NCBI GenBank assembly: GCA_965219005.1
Contig: CBDCMS010000004.1
Location: 1,054,001 to 1,118,000 of the forward strand
Source: CAUZIZ01 sp965219005
Lineage (GTDB): Bacteria; Acidobacteriota; UBA6911; RPQK01; JAJDTT01
DNA length: 64,000 nucleotides
Direction of reading: 5' to 3'
In this document: positions 34,693 to 43,143 of the stretch, piece after piece
How the letters are laid out: the number at the start of each line of letters is the position of its first letter
Position numbering within the stretch: the stretch's first letter is position 1
Notes under the pieces: generated by a model
What the model saw: only the letters and a program-made list of their open reading frames with translations
Databases searched by the model: none
What the model was told of the DNA's origin: nothing
Made by a program: the position numbers and the translations under genes

Positions 34693-35712
34693 TCAAGCCA
34701 CCGAAAGATATGCCCTGATATTGCACAGGTGCTGGACGAATTCTGCCGTGATCAGGATGTTGTCGCCGGCCGTGGGTTCAGGACTCCAGAATTTGGTGTT
34801 TTCCCAGTGACCATCCGGCAGCTGGTGGTCCACGAACCAATCTCCCAGACGGATCGTCCATTCTCGGAACTGCTCTTCCCGGGTGGCAACGTACAGGAGC
34901 CCCGATCCCCATCCTGACTTGCAGAGCTGCATCGACTGGAACTGGCACTTGTCGCCGGTCATGGAAAATCGCTGGTACGCGCGAGCCAGGTCGAGCCACT
35001 GGGTGTCGCCGGTGGCCATGTGGAGCTGAGACAGGAAGGCGGCCGCGATCCCTCCGTTGAAATGGTGTTGCCAGGGCTCGTCCTTCTTGGTGACGTAAAA
35101 GGCCTCCTGGTCTTCCGGATAATTTCGCACCAACCCCTGGGAATGGCTATAGACGGCGTAGAGTCTGCGCTCCGGTTCCGGCTGCAGGTCCCAGAGCCGC
35201 TGGAACCATTCGCCGGCCTTGATGGCCGGCTCTATCCGGCCCGTGAGAGCGAAGCTCATGCCGGCCTGGGCAGTGGGAAAAAGCTCCTGCTCGGCGTCCT
35301 CGGTTCGGTCCGTCCGGGTGGCGTAGAACCCTCCGGATTCGGGGTCCTGCCAGGTCAGCAGCTGCTCGGTGCCGCGGCGAACCAGATCGATCCGTCCCAG
35401 CAGGCTGGAGCCGAAGATCAGACAGGCGAGTGGATAGGAGCCGTAGCGTGGATCCTCGGGGCCTTGGGTCGAGATCCCCTCCAGGCGACCGTCCGGGGTC
35501 ATCATGTTGTGGTCGATCCAATCCAGCAGGGAGTGGCCCGCCGGGATCTCTCCCATAAGCGCGAAGGCCCAGGGTACCCGATAGTAGAAGATCCGTTCCT
35601 CGACCGGTCCCACCGAGCCGTCCGGATTGATGTGTTTCAGAATCCAGTCGGTGCCAGTGCGGCACGCCTTTGTGTAGGCCTCGAGTTTGGCGTCGAGTTC
35701 AATTGTCAGCAT
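34693..35712 (-). CDS. Predicted alpha/alpha-toroid protein, unknown function
   Basis: From ATG 35712 the protein has 339 residues; the upstream in-frame text lies in repeat R2 and is not part of it. Repeated helical units with GG turns (DPESGGFYATR, HFNGGIAAAFLSQLHMATGD, WGSGLLYVATREEQ) suggest an alpha/alpha toroid like those of terpene cyclases, prenyltransferases and some glycan-processing enzymes. No catalytic motif is recognised. It lies about 70 bases upstream of the broken glycosyltransferase on the same strand, so a glycan-related role is conceivable, but this is guilt by association. Confidence 0.7.
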   Translation of the reverse strand: MLTIELDAKLEAYTKACRTGTDWILKHINPDGSVGPVEERIFYYRVPWAFALMGEIPAGHSLLDWIDHNMMTPDGRLEGISTQGPEDPRYGSYPLACLIFGSSLLGRIDLVRRGTEQLLTWQDPESGGFYATRTDRTEDAEQELFPTAQAGMSFALTGRIEPAIKAGEWFQRLWDLQPEPERRLYAVYSHSQGLVRNYPEDQEAFYVTKKDEPWQHHFNGGIAAAFLSQLHMATGDTQWLDLARAYQRFSMTGDKCQFQSMQLCKSGWGSGLLYVATREEQFREWTIRLGDWFVDHQLPDGHWENTKFWSPEPTAGDNILITAEFVQHLCNIRAYLSVA

Positions 35713-35783
35713 GGTTCCTCCCGTTAGCTGCGAATATACTCGAAGCAAGGGAGAAAAAATAGCTGGCGTCCGCACAATACGTA

Positions 35784-35857
35784 GCTTTGGCCTCCAGGCC
35801 GAAGTCTTCTCTCGAGCCGTTGGCTCGAAGGACGGCGGTTTGGAAACCACCGCCACC
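35784..35857 (-). repeat. Dispersed repeat R2, copy 2 (inverted)
   Basis: The same block order as at 21468-21544 is found in reverse: GCTTTGGCCTCCAGGCCGAAG, CTCGAGCCGTTGGCTCGA, then CGGCGGTTTGGAAACCACCG. Spacers between blocks differ. It lies between the gamma-glutamyltransferase-like gene and the toroid gene. Confidence 0.72.
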
Positions 35858-35874
35858 AGTGAGCTTCAGAAGCT

Positions 35875-37671
35875 CTACCATCCCAAAGCGTAGCAGGACC
35901 TGCGAGGATCCGATCCGGTTGCCATGACCCCGGTCTGGGGATCGCGGCGAGCGATGGTGGCTCCCATCCCACAGACCGCGGCGGGTACCAACCGATGTCC
36001 CAGGGCGCGGAGCCTGTCCCAGGTAGACTCAGCGAATCCGCTTTCCAGAGAGAGTTGACCCGGCAGACACTCGTGTGGATGGAAGGAGTTGGGAGCCGAG
36101 TCGCAACCAAAGCGCGGAGCTTCGATCGCCTGCTGGGGATCCATGCCGAAGACCAGAGTATTGAGCATCAGCTGGAGGTTGGCCTGGGCTTGATGGTCTC
36201 CTCCAGGACAACCGAAGGTCATGACCGGAGTTCCCTCTTTGAGCACCAGGTAATTGACCAGAGTCGTGCGGGGGCGCTTGCCCGGGACCAGCACGTTGGG
36301 ATGCCCTTCCTCCAACTGGAACATCTCGATTCGGGTGCTGAGAGCGAAACCCAGCTCCGGGAAGAAGACGGACTTCCCGAAGGACCCTCCGCTGGGCGTG
36401 GCGCAGACTAGATTGCCTTCCTTGTCGATCGCTGCGATGTGAGTTGTGCCCTGCTCCTGTGAGGAAGGGGCTCCCGGTGCAGCCGCTGGTCGCGAGCTGC
36501 TTGGCAGAAGATCTGGGGGCCGATCTTGCTCGGAATCCGCCCAGGGATTTCCGGGTGAAGGTAGCTCCGGCTGTGCACGATCGGGATCGACGAGCTGGGA
36601 GCGACGCAAGGCGTATTCCTTGGAGAGGAGACCGTCCAGGGGGACCGCCGAGAACTCCGGGTCGCCGAAGTGGGCTTCGCGGTCGGCGAGCGCCAGCTTG
36701 AGGGCTTCCACCAACGTGTGAACATAGCTCGGCGAATTGTGTCCCATGGACTTCAAGTCGAAGTGCTCGAGCATGTTGAGTGTCAGCTGGAGTACCGAGG
36801 CCTGGGACCAGGTGCGCTGGCCGCAGATTTCGTGTCCCATGAAGCGGATGCGGGCCGGCTCCTCGAATCGGGCCTGGTATGTGTCCAGGTCTTCAAGTTC
36901 CAGAATGCCACCCACACTTCGTGAGGACTCCGCCAGCGTGCGAGCCAGATCGCCGCAGTAGAAGTCGTCCCGGGCCGACCGAATGCCGTCCAGCCTTTGG
37001 CCTGAAGCTCCGTGCGCCGCCAGGCTCTCCAGAGTCGTCGCCAGTCCTGGCTGCAGCAGCAGCGTCCCGGGTCGGGGAAGAGCGCCTCGATCGTAGAAAA
37101 CCTCTGAGCCCCCCGGGGGATACAGCGCAAACTGATCGCGGGTTGCCTGAGAGTCGAGGGCGTCGATCATGTACTCGTAGTGCGGAAACCCACCCCTGGC
37201 GAGCCGAATTGCCGGCCCCAGAACACGCGCCAGACTCAAGGTCCCGTAGCGCTCCAGCAGCGAAAAATAGGCACCAACTGCACCCGGAACAGTGAAGGAC
37301 AGATGGGCCAGGGAACCGGGCCCTGTAGGTATACACTCGAGTCCCTGGTTCTCGTAGAAGTCAACCGTTGCACCAGCTGGAGCCGTGCCCTGTCCGCTCA
37401 GGGAGAGGAGATCCCCGCTGGCAGCATGGTGAAGCATGAACACGGATTCGGCGCCCAGGGAGTAGGAGGCAATCGGTTCGGTGACCGCGGCGGCGAAGCC
37501 CGCAGCAACCACCGCATCGAAGGCGTTTCCACCGGCGAGAAGCATCTGCATTCCGGCCATCGAAGTCAGGTAATGACCGCTGGAGATCACTCCCTGGGTA
37601 GCGTAGATGACGGGTCGCCCAGTGAGGGGACGTCCACCGGCGTCGGTCTGAGCTTTGAGTGGTTTTCCCAT
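35875..37671 (-). CDS. Gamma-glutamyltransferase-like Ntn hydrolase
   Basis: The 598-residue protein matches gamma-glutamyltranspeptidase, an Ntn hydrolase that cuts itself before a Thr. The predicted nucleophile is the second Thr of GTTHIAAIDKEGN, as in T-T-H-x-S/A motifs. N-terminal markers are GMQMLLAGGNAFDAVVAAGFAAAVTEP and LARVLGPAIRLARGGFP; the small-subunit part includes GFALSTRIEMF and VMTFGCPGGDHQ. No signal peptide is visible, unlike classical periplasmic GGT, so the protein may be cytoplasmic. Similar signal-less members act on other amide substrates. An Ala/Pro/Ser-rich insert (SSSRPAAAPGAPSSQEQG) lies just before the nucleophile. Confidence 0.88.
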   Translation of the reverse strand: MGKPLKAQTDAGGRPLTGRPVIYATQGVISSGHYLTSMAGMQMLLAGGNAFDAVVAAGFAAAVTEPIASYSLGAESVFMLHHAASGDLLSLSGQGTAPAGATVDFYENQGLECIPTGPGSLAHLSFTVPGAVGAYFSLLERYGTLSLARVLGPAIRLARGGFPHYEYMIDALDSQATRDQFALYPPGGSEVFYDRGALPRPGTLLLQPGLATTLESLAAHGASGQRLDGIRSARDDFYCGDLARTLAESSRSVGGILELEDLDTYQARFEEPARIRFMGHEICGQRTWSQASVLQLTLNMLEHFDLKSMGHNSPSYVHTLVEALKLALADREAHFGDPEFSAVPLDGLLSKEYALRRSQLVDPDRAQPELPSPGNPWADSEQDRPPDLLPSSSRPAAAPGAPSSQEQGTTHIAAIDKEGNLVCATPSGGSFGKSVFFPELGFALSTRIEMFQLEEGHPNVLVPGKRPRTTLVNYLVLKEGTPVMTFGCPGGDHQAQANLQLMLNTLVFGMDPQQAIEAPRFGCDSAPNSFHPHECLPGQLSLESGFAESTWDRLRALGHRLVPAAVCGMGATIARRDPQTGVMATGSDPRRSCYALGW

Positions 37672-37711
37672 GGCGACGATCCTACCGAATCTGCTCGGAA
37701 AAGGGGAGTCG

Positions 37712-39967
37712 CTAGCGGTCGGGACGGCCGCTCAAGGCAGCGATTTCCTCTCCGTCGAGGACTCTCCGCACGACCACGATGTCGTCAACCCATCCCTGGA
37801 TCTGATTGTCCGGCGGCGCAGTTACCTTGTCACGATAGGTGATGAAGCGGCCTCCCTGATCTTCTCCCACCCTGAGGTTGGCTGCCAGGTGGATCCCAGC
37901 CTCTGAAGAAGAGCCTGAAGCCCGGCGCAGGTCGATAGTCGAACCGTCATAGTAGAGGTGCATGGTCCCCGCCCGGATGTGTTCCGAGGCGACCTGGTGC
38001 CCGTCAAGGTAAAGCTTCACGTCGCCCCGATCGTGTGTCGCGGCGAAATGGTGATAGCGCCCATCACGGAAGAAGCGAGGTCTTGACTGCACTCGCTGCC
38101 CGTTGAGGGTCAGGGAGAGGGTGCCGACGCTTGGGTTCACGTCGAAGATCAGCTCGCCGGTGACGGGAGTGCCGCTGCCACGATGGGTGCTGAACAATCG
38201 AGCCATTCTTCGCTCCTCGGTGCGCATCCGGGCGGCCAGGCTGAATTGGGTTCCCAGGTGGGAGGTACCCAGGATCTCGAAGGTGTCGAGGGTGTTCCCG
38301 TCCCCACTGAAGTGCAGGGCCGATCCCCCCTGGGTCGATGGATCGGGGTCGGGAGCCACTCGAACCCGGTTGTGAAATCGGGCCTGCTGCAGACCGTCAT
38401 CGCTTTCGCCATCGGTGGCGGTAGTCCCTTCGTCCTGGTCGAAGCTGAAGGAGATCTCCAAGGGGGGATCAGGGGCTTCCAGTCTGACCTTCTCTCCCGC
38501 CATGAAGGAGTAGAGAGCGGCATTGGCCAGCAGAAAACGAAATCTGAGGCTGTCGTTGGTCTCTGGCAGTTCGCTGCGGGAACCCCAGGTTACCCTCTGA
38601 TTCACAGTGTCGGCCGAGATGGGGTCGCAGTCATCCCGGCCGTAGCCTTCGACGATATTGCCCTTTTTGTCCATCACCTCGACCTTTACCCAACCTCCGC
38701 TGGCATCGGTATTCACGTGGAGTGCCCCCTGGCTTCCCAAGAGAGGTCTGGTGGTGACTGTCCCGACTTGGTTGCCGCCCACTTGGTTGCCGGCGTCGAG
38801 CGAGGCGAAGCCATCCTTTCTCAGCGTCGCCAATCCGATGGCGCCCTGGCCTTTCCCCGTGTGATACTCGTTGAAACCACCGTAGTAGAGGCGAATCTTG
38901 TCCCCTTCAACCAGAGGCTGATTCAATGTCGCGATCGTGCCCTGATCCCAGCTGCCGGCCTTGCCTAGAGGCAGGATAGGCGGTCGCTCACCCTCCTCCC
39001 TCACCCAGTGAACTCCGTCGTGGCTGCTGACGAGCTCGGTGAAGATTCGACCCTCGTTCTTGCCATCCTCGATTCTGAAGATCCAAAGGAATCCCAGATA
39101 GGTGGACTCGTAGGCAAAGGCACTGAGACCGTAGAGATCGGTGTGCTGCCCATCCTCCGTCACCCAGCGGTCGTCTACTTCATCAGGAACCAGAATCAGC
39201 TCCGCTGGAGGCCATTTTTCGAAGTCGGTGGTGCTGGTGAAGCCTACGCAGCGGCGGCGATAGCCTCGCACTGGAGCAAAGGTTTTCGGATAGCCCAGAT
39301 AGCGTTCAGTGTGTGGATCCCAGACGAAGTTCCCGACATCACCCGGATCCACCAGGACCGGATTTTCTTCCACTTCGGTCCAGCGGATGCCGTCCGGCGA
39401 ATAGGCCGCCCAGAAACCGCTGGTCAGGTGATCGGGCGGGGTGCGACCGTAGTCATAGTTGATCAACTTATAGCGTTTCTGGGGATCCGGTTCCCAGGGA
39501 GTATGAATGACCTGGGGCATGTGATCTTCCTTGGATCGCCAGAAGATGAGGTTGTTTTCGGCCATCCCCTCCCGTTCCACGATCCCCAGGTTGGGTTTAT
39601 CCCAGTTGATGCCATCCTGGCTGGTGGCATACAGGTTGAGATATCCGTCGGCCGAAGCGTGATACCAGAGGCGGTAGCCGGGGCCCTCCTCATGAGGCAG
39701 AACGGTTCCGTAGACGAATACACGATTCTCTTCCCACGGTGTGTCTCCCGTGAGTACGGGGTTGCCGGAGTACTTCTCGAAAGGATGGTAGGTTCTGATC
39801 AGTCCCTCTTTGGTCTCCACCAGATGGTCATCGACGAACAGCTGCCAGGGCCCGCTCAGGTCTCCTAGAGACCGCGATTCAAGCGGGGCCTCTAGAGCTT
39901 TTTCGGAAGCTGTGCAACCGCCACAAATGAGTAACAAGAGCGCCAGGAATCCCAGGCGATTTTTCAT
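37712..39967 (-). CDS. Lipoprotein with GH32/43-like propeller and LamG-type domain
   Basis: From ATG 39967 (GGGGGGAAAG just upstream) the product has 751 residues with a lipobox LLLLICGGC. Residues of about 40-400 resemble five-bladed propeller glycosidase-like proteins: LFVDDHLVETKEGLIRTY, NPVLTGDTPWE, YATSQDGINWDKP, FVWDPHTERYLGYPK. The last 190 residues look like a concanavalin A/LamG lectin (LHFSGDGNTLDTF, HHFAATHDRGDVKLYLDGH). It should be anchored in a membrane and bind or cleave a polysaccharide. It is the first gene of the leftward run ending in the glycosyltransferase. Catalytic acids cannot be assigned with confidence, so enzyme activity is unproven. Confidence 0.75.
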   Translation of the reverse strand: MKNRLGFLALLLLICGGCTASEKALEAPLESRSLGDLSGPWQLFVDDHLVETKEGLIRTYHPFEKYSGNPVLTGDTPWEENRVFVYGTVLPHEEGPGYRLWYHASADGYLNLYATSQDGINWDKPNLGIVEREGMAENNLIFWRSKEDHMPQVIHTPWEPDPQKRYKLINYDYGRTPPDHLTSGFWAAYSPDGIRWTEVEENPVLVDPGDVGNFVWDPHTERYLGYPKTFAPVRGYRRRCVGFTSTTDFEKWPPAELILVPDEVDDRWVTEDGQHTDLYGLSAFAYESTYLGFLWIFRIEDGKNEGRIFTELVSSHDGVHWVREEGERPPILPLGKAGSWDQGTIATLNQPLVEGDKIRLYYGGFNEYHTGKGQGAIGLATLRKDGFASLDAGNQVGGNQVGTVTTRPLLGSQGALHVNTDASGGWVKVEVMDKKGNIVEGYGRDDCDPISADTVNQRVTWGSRSELPETNDSLRFRFLLANAALYSFMAGEKVRLEAPDPPLEISFSFDQDEGTTATDGESDDGLQQARFHNRVRVAPDPDPSTQGGSALHFSGDGNTLDTFEILGTSHLGTQFSLAARMRTEERRMARLFSTHRGSGTPVTGELIFDVNPSVGTLSLTLNGQRVQSRPRFFRDGRYHHFAATHDRGDVKLYLDGHQVASEHIRAGTMHLYYDGSTIDLRRASGSSSEAGIHLAANLRVGEDQGGRFITYRDKVTAPPDNQIQGWVDDIVVVRRVLDGEEIAALSGRPDR

Positions 39968-40289
39968 GATCTTTCCCCCCTGGCCCTCATTTGATGCCAT
40001 TCCGGGTTCCAGTATCAAGCGTCCACCTATCGGAGGCGCTTTGGCCACGCTCGCAGCGAAACACAACAGAGGGCCGCGCAACACCGAAAGGACAGTAAGG
40101 GAGAAGCATGGAAAGGGACAGAGGTGTTTCCAACCGGAGGTGTTTCCAACCGGAGCCGAAAGGGATCTTGCGCCGCGGGCCCGTTCGAAATACCCTACAT
40201 CGGGCTGATCCGAGGGCTTCTGTTTCTAGCGTCTAACGGGCAGGAAAACTCGCGTTGATGTTTTTGTTCTTCCAAGGTTCGAGGACAAA
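39968..40289. other. Divergent intergenic region with a 16-bp tandem repeat
   Basis: This gap between divergent genes probably holds promoters for both. Two exact tandem copies of GAGGTGTTTCCAACCG lie at 40121-40136 and 40137-40152. No gene can be supported on either strand. Confidence 0.6.
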
Positions 40290-41852
40290 ATGTTCGACCT
40301 GATCATAAAGAATGGCACCTTGATCGATGGTAGCGGAGCCCCTCGCTACCAGGCAGATGTGGGAATAGATGAGGATCGCATTAGGCAAGTCGGCGATTTG
40401 AAGGAGGCCGGAGCCGGGCGCACGATTGATGCTGCCGGAATGATTGTTGCTCCAGGGTTCGTAGACGTCCACAATCACTCGGATGCCTGGTTGTTAAAGA
40501 AGCCCCACATGTTTTCCAAGACCAGTCAGGGGTTTACGTCAGAGGTCATCATGGCGGACGGGATCTCCTACGCTCCTGTCAACAAACACACCGCACATCA
40601 TTGGATCTACTATCTGCGTTCACTCAACTCGCTGCGCTTCGAAGAGTACGAAGGCTGGGAGACCCTGGCCGAATATATGTCTTTGCTAGATGGCCGCAAC
40701 GTACAGAACAGCATTCCTCACATACCCTATGCCAACGTCCGGGCCCTCGCCTGCGGATTCGGCTCGCGTCGCCCCGACGACAAGCAAATGGAGTTGATCC
40801 ACGGAGAAATCGAGAAAGGCATGGAAGCAGGTGCGGTGGGGATCTCGACTGGATTGGACTACATAAGTGAATGCTTCGCCGACACCGACGAACTGGTGGA
40901 GGCCTGTCGTGTCATCTCGTCCGCTCGAGGCCTCTACGTGACGCATATGCGGTACAAGAAAGGGATCATGAGGGCCCTCGCGGAGGCGGTTGAGATTGGG
41001 AAGAGAGCCGGCGTCCCCGTCCACATCTCACATCTGAAGGCCTTCGACGCTCGTGAGGCAGAAGAGATACTGACCTATGTGGATCGAGTTGCCACCCAGG
41101 AGGTCGACTTCTCTTTCGATGTCTATCCCTACCTGGCCGGCTCCACAATGCTGAACTTCTTCTTGCCCTACGAAGTCTGGGAAGAGGGCCCCCTGTTTGC
41201 CCTGGGCAGACTCCAGGAGCCGCTCATCCGGGACAAGATCTTCACCAGCCCAGGCCGCTTTTCGCTGGAAAAGCTGGTGATCGCCTGGGTTGCCAGCAAA
41301 GAGAATAGCCACTACCAGGGGATGACACTTGGAGAGTACTTTGCCACCGTCAAGCTTTCACCGATCGACGCGTTCTGCGATCTGCTGATCGAGGAAAGTC
41401 TGGCCGTTCTGGCGGTAAGCCCGGGCAGCGAGGAGGGTGTGGTTGCCCCCTTGCTTGCTCATCCCTGTTACATGATGGGCTCCGACGGTATCTACCAGGA
41501 AGGCGGAGTCATCCACCCCAGGCAGTATGGTTCGGCAACTCGACTTCTCGGACCCTGCGTGCGGGATGAGAAGCTGTTTTCCCTGGAGCAGGCCGTACAG
41601 AAGCTGAGTAGTATCCCGGCTCGGCGGTTCGGTCTCCGTCAGAGGGGAACCATCGAAGAAGGGAACTACTCCGATCTGGTCGTTTTCGACGAAGCCCAGG
41701 TCTGCGATAAGGCCACCTTCGAAGACCCCCACCAGTACTCGGTCGGCATCGAGCATGTTCTGGTCAACGGTGTGCCTATCGTCGAAGGGAGTCAGCCTGT
41801 CGCTAACCTCTCCACTCCCCTCCCCGGCCGTGCGCTCAGCTTTGGCGCCTGA
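40290..41852 (+). CDS. N-acyl-D-amino-acid deacylase-like amidohydrolase
   Basis: The 520-residue protein matches D-aminoacylases: MFDLIIKNGTLIDGSGAPRY, IVAPGFVDVHNHSD with the HxH metal pair at 61/63, YVTHMRYKKG, HISHLKAFD, MMGSDGIYQEG and QRGTIEEGNYSDLVVFD. The usual NCGxSxAP signature, whose Cys binds zinc in D-aminoacylase, reads MADGISYAP here (Asp90), so the metal site may be altered. The family deacylates N-acyl-D-amino acids or dihydroorotase-like amides in the cytoplasm. It is followed by lpxC after about 200 bp. Exact substrate uncertain. Confidence 0.85.
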   Translation: MFDLIIKNGTLIDGSGAPRYQADVGIDEDRIRQVGDLKEAGAGRTIDAAGMIVAPGFVDVHNHSDAWLLKKPHMFSKTSQGFTSEVIMADGISYAPVNKHTAHHWIYYLRSLNSLRFEEYEGWETLAEYMSLLDGRNVQNSIPHIPYANVRALACGFGSRRPDDKQMELIHGEIEKGMEAGAVGISTGLDYISECFADTDELVEACRVISSARGLYVTHMRYKKGIMRALAEAVEIGKRAGVPVHISHLKAFDAREAEEILTYVDRVATQEVDFSFDVYPYLAGSTMLNFFLPYEVWEEGPLFALGRLQEPLIRDKIFTSPGRFSLEKLVIAWVASKENSHYQGMTLGEYFATVKLSPIDAFCDLLIEESLAVLAVSPGSEEGVVAPLLAHPCYMMGSDGIYQEGGVIHPRQYGSATRLLGPCVRDEKLFSLEQAVQKLSSIPARRFGLRQRGTIEEGNYSDLVVFDEAQVCDKATFEDPHQYSVGIEHVLVNGVPIVEGSQPVANLSTPLPGRALSFGA

Positions 41853-42060
41853 AGAGGAGCCTGTGCGACCTTCTTGAGCGCTGTAGGCTTCTCTCCTTGT
41901 ATCTCTGGTGCAACAGGTTGTGGCTTCAGGTTCACACTAAACTCTCTTCCCGAGTCGGAGAGTGCCCGCCAGCAAGGGGTCTTCGGTTTGGTTGTATTCT
42001 TGCATCAAGAAAATGTCTCCGAATATTCCGAATCGCCGAGCCGGAGGCTTGAAAGCAGAG

Positions 42061-42942
42061 ATGCAAACCACGATTAAGGGTCCTGTCAGGGTCTTGGGAG
42101 TGGGTCTTCACACGGGTTGTCAGGTCTCGCTGGAGTTGAAGCCCGCTCCGGAGAATACCGGCATCGTTTTTCGGCGGGTCGATCTTCAAAACTTTGAGAT
42201 CGAGGCCTTGCGCAATCATGTCTCACGTGTGGTACTTGCCACGACGCTGATGAAGCGAGGCGTGATGCTCTCGACTGTCGAGCACATCCTTTCTGCGCTG
42301 TACGGACTTGGACTCGACAATGTCTACCTCGATATTGATTCGCTGGAAGTCCCGATTCTGGATGGTTCGGCACTTCCGTTCGTCGAAGCCGTGCTGTCCG
42401 TGGGCATTGAGGAGCAGTCGGTGGAGCGGATCCTTCTGAAAGTAGACAAGCCGATTCGTCTGGAGGACGGTGAGAAGTTCATTTCGATCGAACCTTTCCC
42501 TACGTTTCGGATCTCCTATCAGATCGAGTTCTCCCATCCTGCCATCGGTCGCCAGGAGATCGACCTGGAAATGAGCCCGGAGAGCTACGCTCGAGAAATT
42601 GCTTTCGCTCGAACCTTCGGCTTCTATGCGGAGGTGAAGCAACTCCAAGACAAAGGGCTGATTCGAGGCGGATCATTCGACAACGCGGTGGTTTTGAGTG
42701 ACGACGGGATCATGAATGGGGAGCTGAGGGCCCCGGACGAATTTGTCCGTCACAAGATGCTGGATCTGATCGGCGACGTTTCCCTCTGTGGATGGCCGAT
42801 TATCGGTCACGTCAAGGCACACAAGGCCGGGCATGCCCTGCACACCGCTCTGGCAACAGCCATCTTCCGGAACCCTTCCTTTTATTCCAGAGTCGAGGAA
42901 ACAGATCACGTTTCCTCACCGGCGACCAGGCTTTCCGCCTGA
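42061..42942 (+). CDS. lpxC: UDP-3-O-acyl-N-acetylglucosamine deacetylase
   Basis: LpxC catalyses the committed step of lipid A synthesis, so the host makes lipopolysaccharide or a related lipid. The 293-residue protein from ATG 42061 begins MQTTIKGPVRVLGVGLHTG, as in the family, and GGAGG lies upstream. Zinc ligands are visible: His in MLSTVEHILSA, His in EFVRHKMLDLIGD and Asp in the same segment; the catalytic His is in GHVKAHKAGHALH. ATG 41962 would add a non-conserved tail. The gene is not in the usual dcw-ftsZ context. Confidence 0.96.
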   Translation: MQTTIKGPVRVLGVGLHTGCQVSLELKPAPENTGIVFRRVDLQNFEIEALRNHVSRVVLATTLMKRGVMLSTVEHILSALYGLGLDNVYLDIDSLEVPILDGSALPFVEAVLSVGIEEQSVERILLKVDKPIRLEDGEKFISIEPFPTFRISYQIEFSHPAIGRQEIDLEMSPESYAREIAFARTFGFYAEVKQLQDKGLIRGGSFDNAVVLSDDGIMNGELRAPDEFVRHKMLDLIGDVSLCGWPIIGHVKAHKAGHALHTALATAIFRNPSFYSRVEETDHVSSPATRLSA

Positions 42943-43143
42943 ACTGAATCGACCTGAACTCCGGGAATGACCCAGAACAATCTGTTCAGCACACTCTCCC
43001 CTGTCCCCAATCCAATCTCCTCTGTCCCCTAATCATCCCCTTTCCCCTAATCATCCCCAAATCAGCCTCTCGCTGTTGTCTGTCCCCATTCACTACATTC
43101 CCATTCACTACATTCGGGAAGGAGATCACCCAGCTGGACTATA
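42943..43143. other. Intergenic region with short direct repeats
   Basis: Short repeated phrases appear: CCCCTAATCATCCCC twice (around 43026-43060) and CCCATTCACTACATTC twice (around 43083-43114). There is no CRISPR-like periodicity. No gene is seen; the promoter of the amidase-rdgB cluster is probably here. Confidence 0.5.

Noticed and set aside
42943..43143. CRISPR-like array
   Set aside because: Repeated phrases are short, unequal and without regular spacers; no cas genes.
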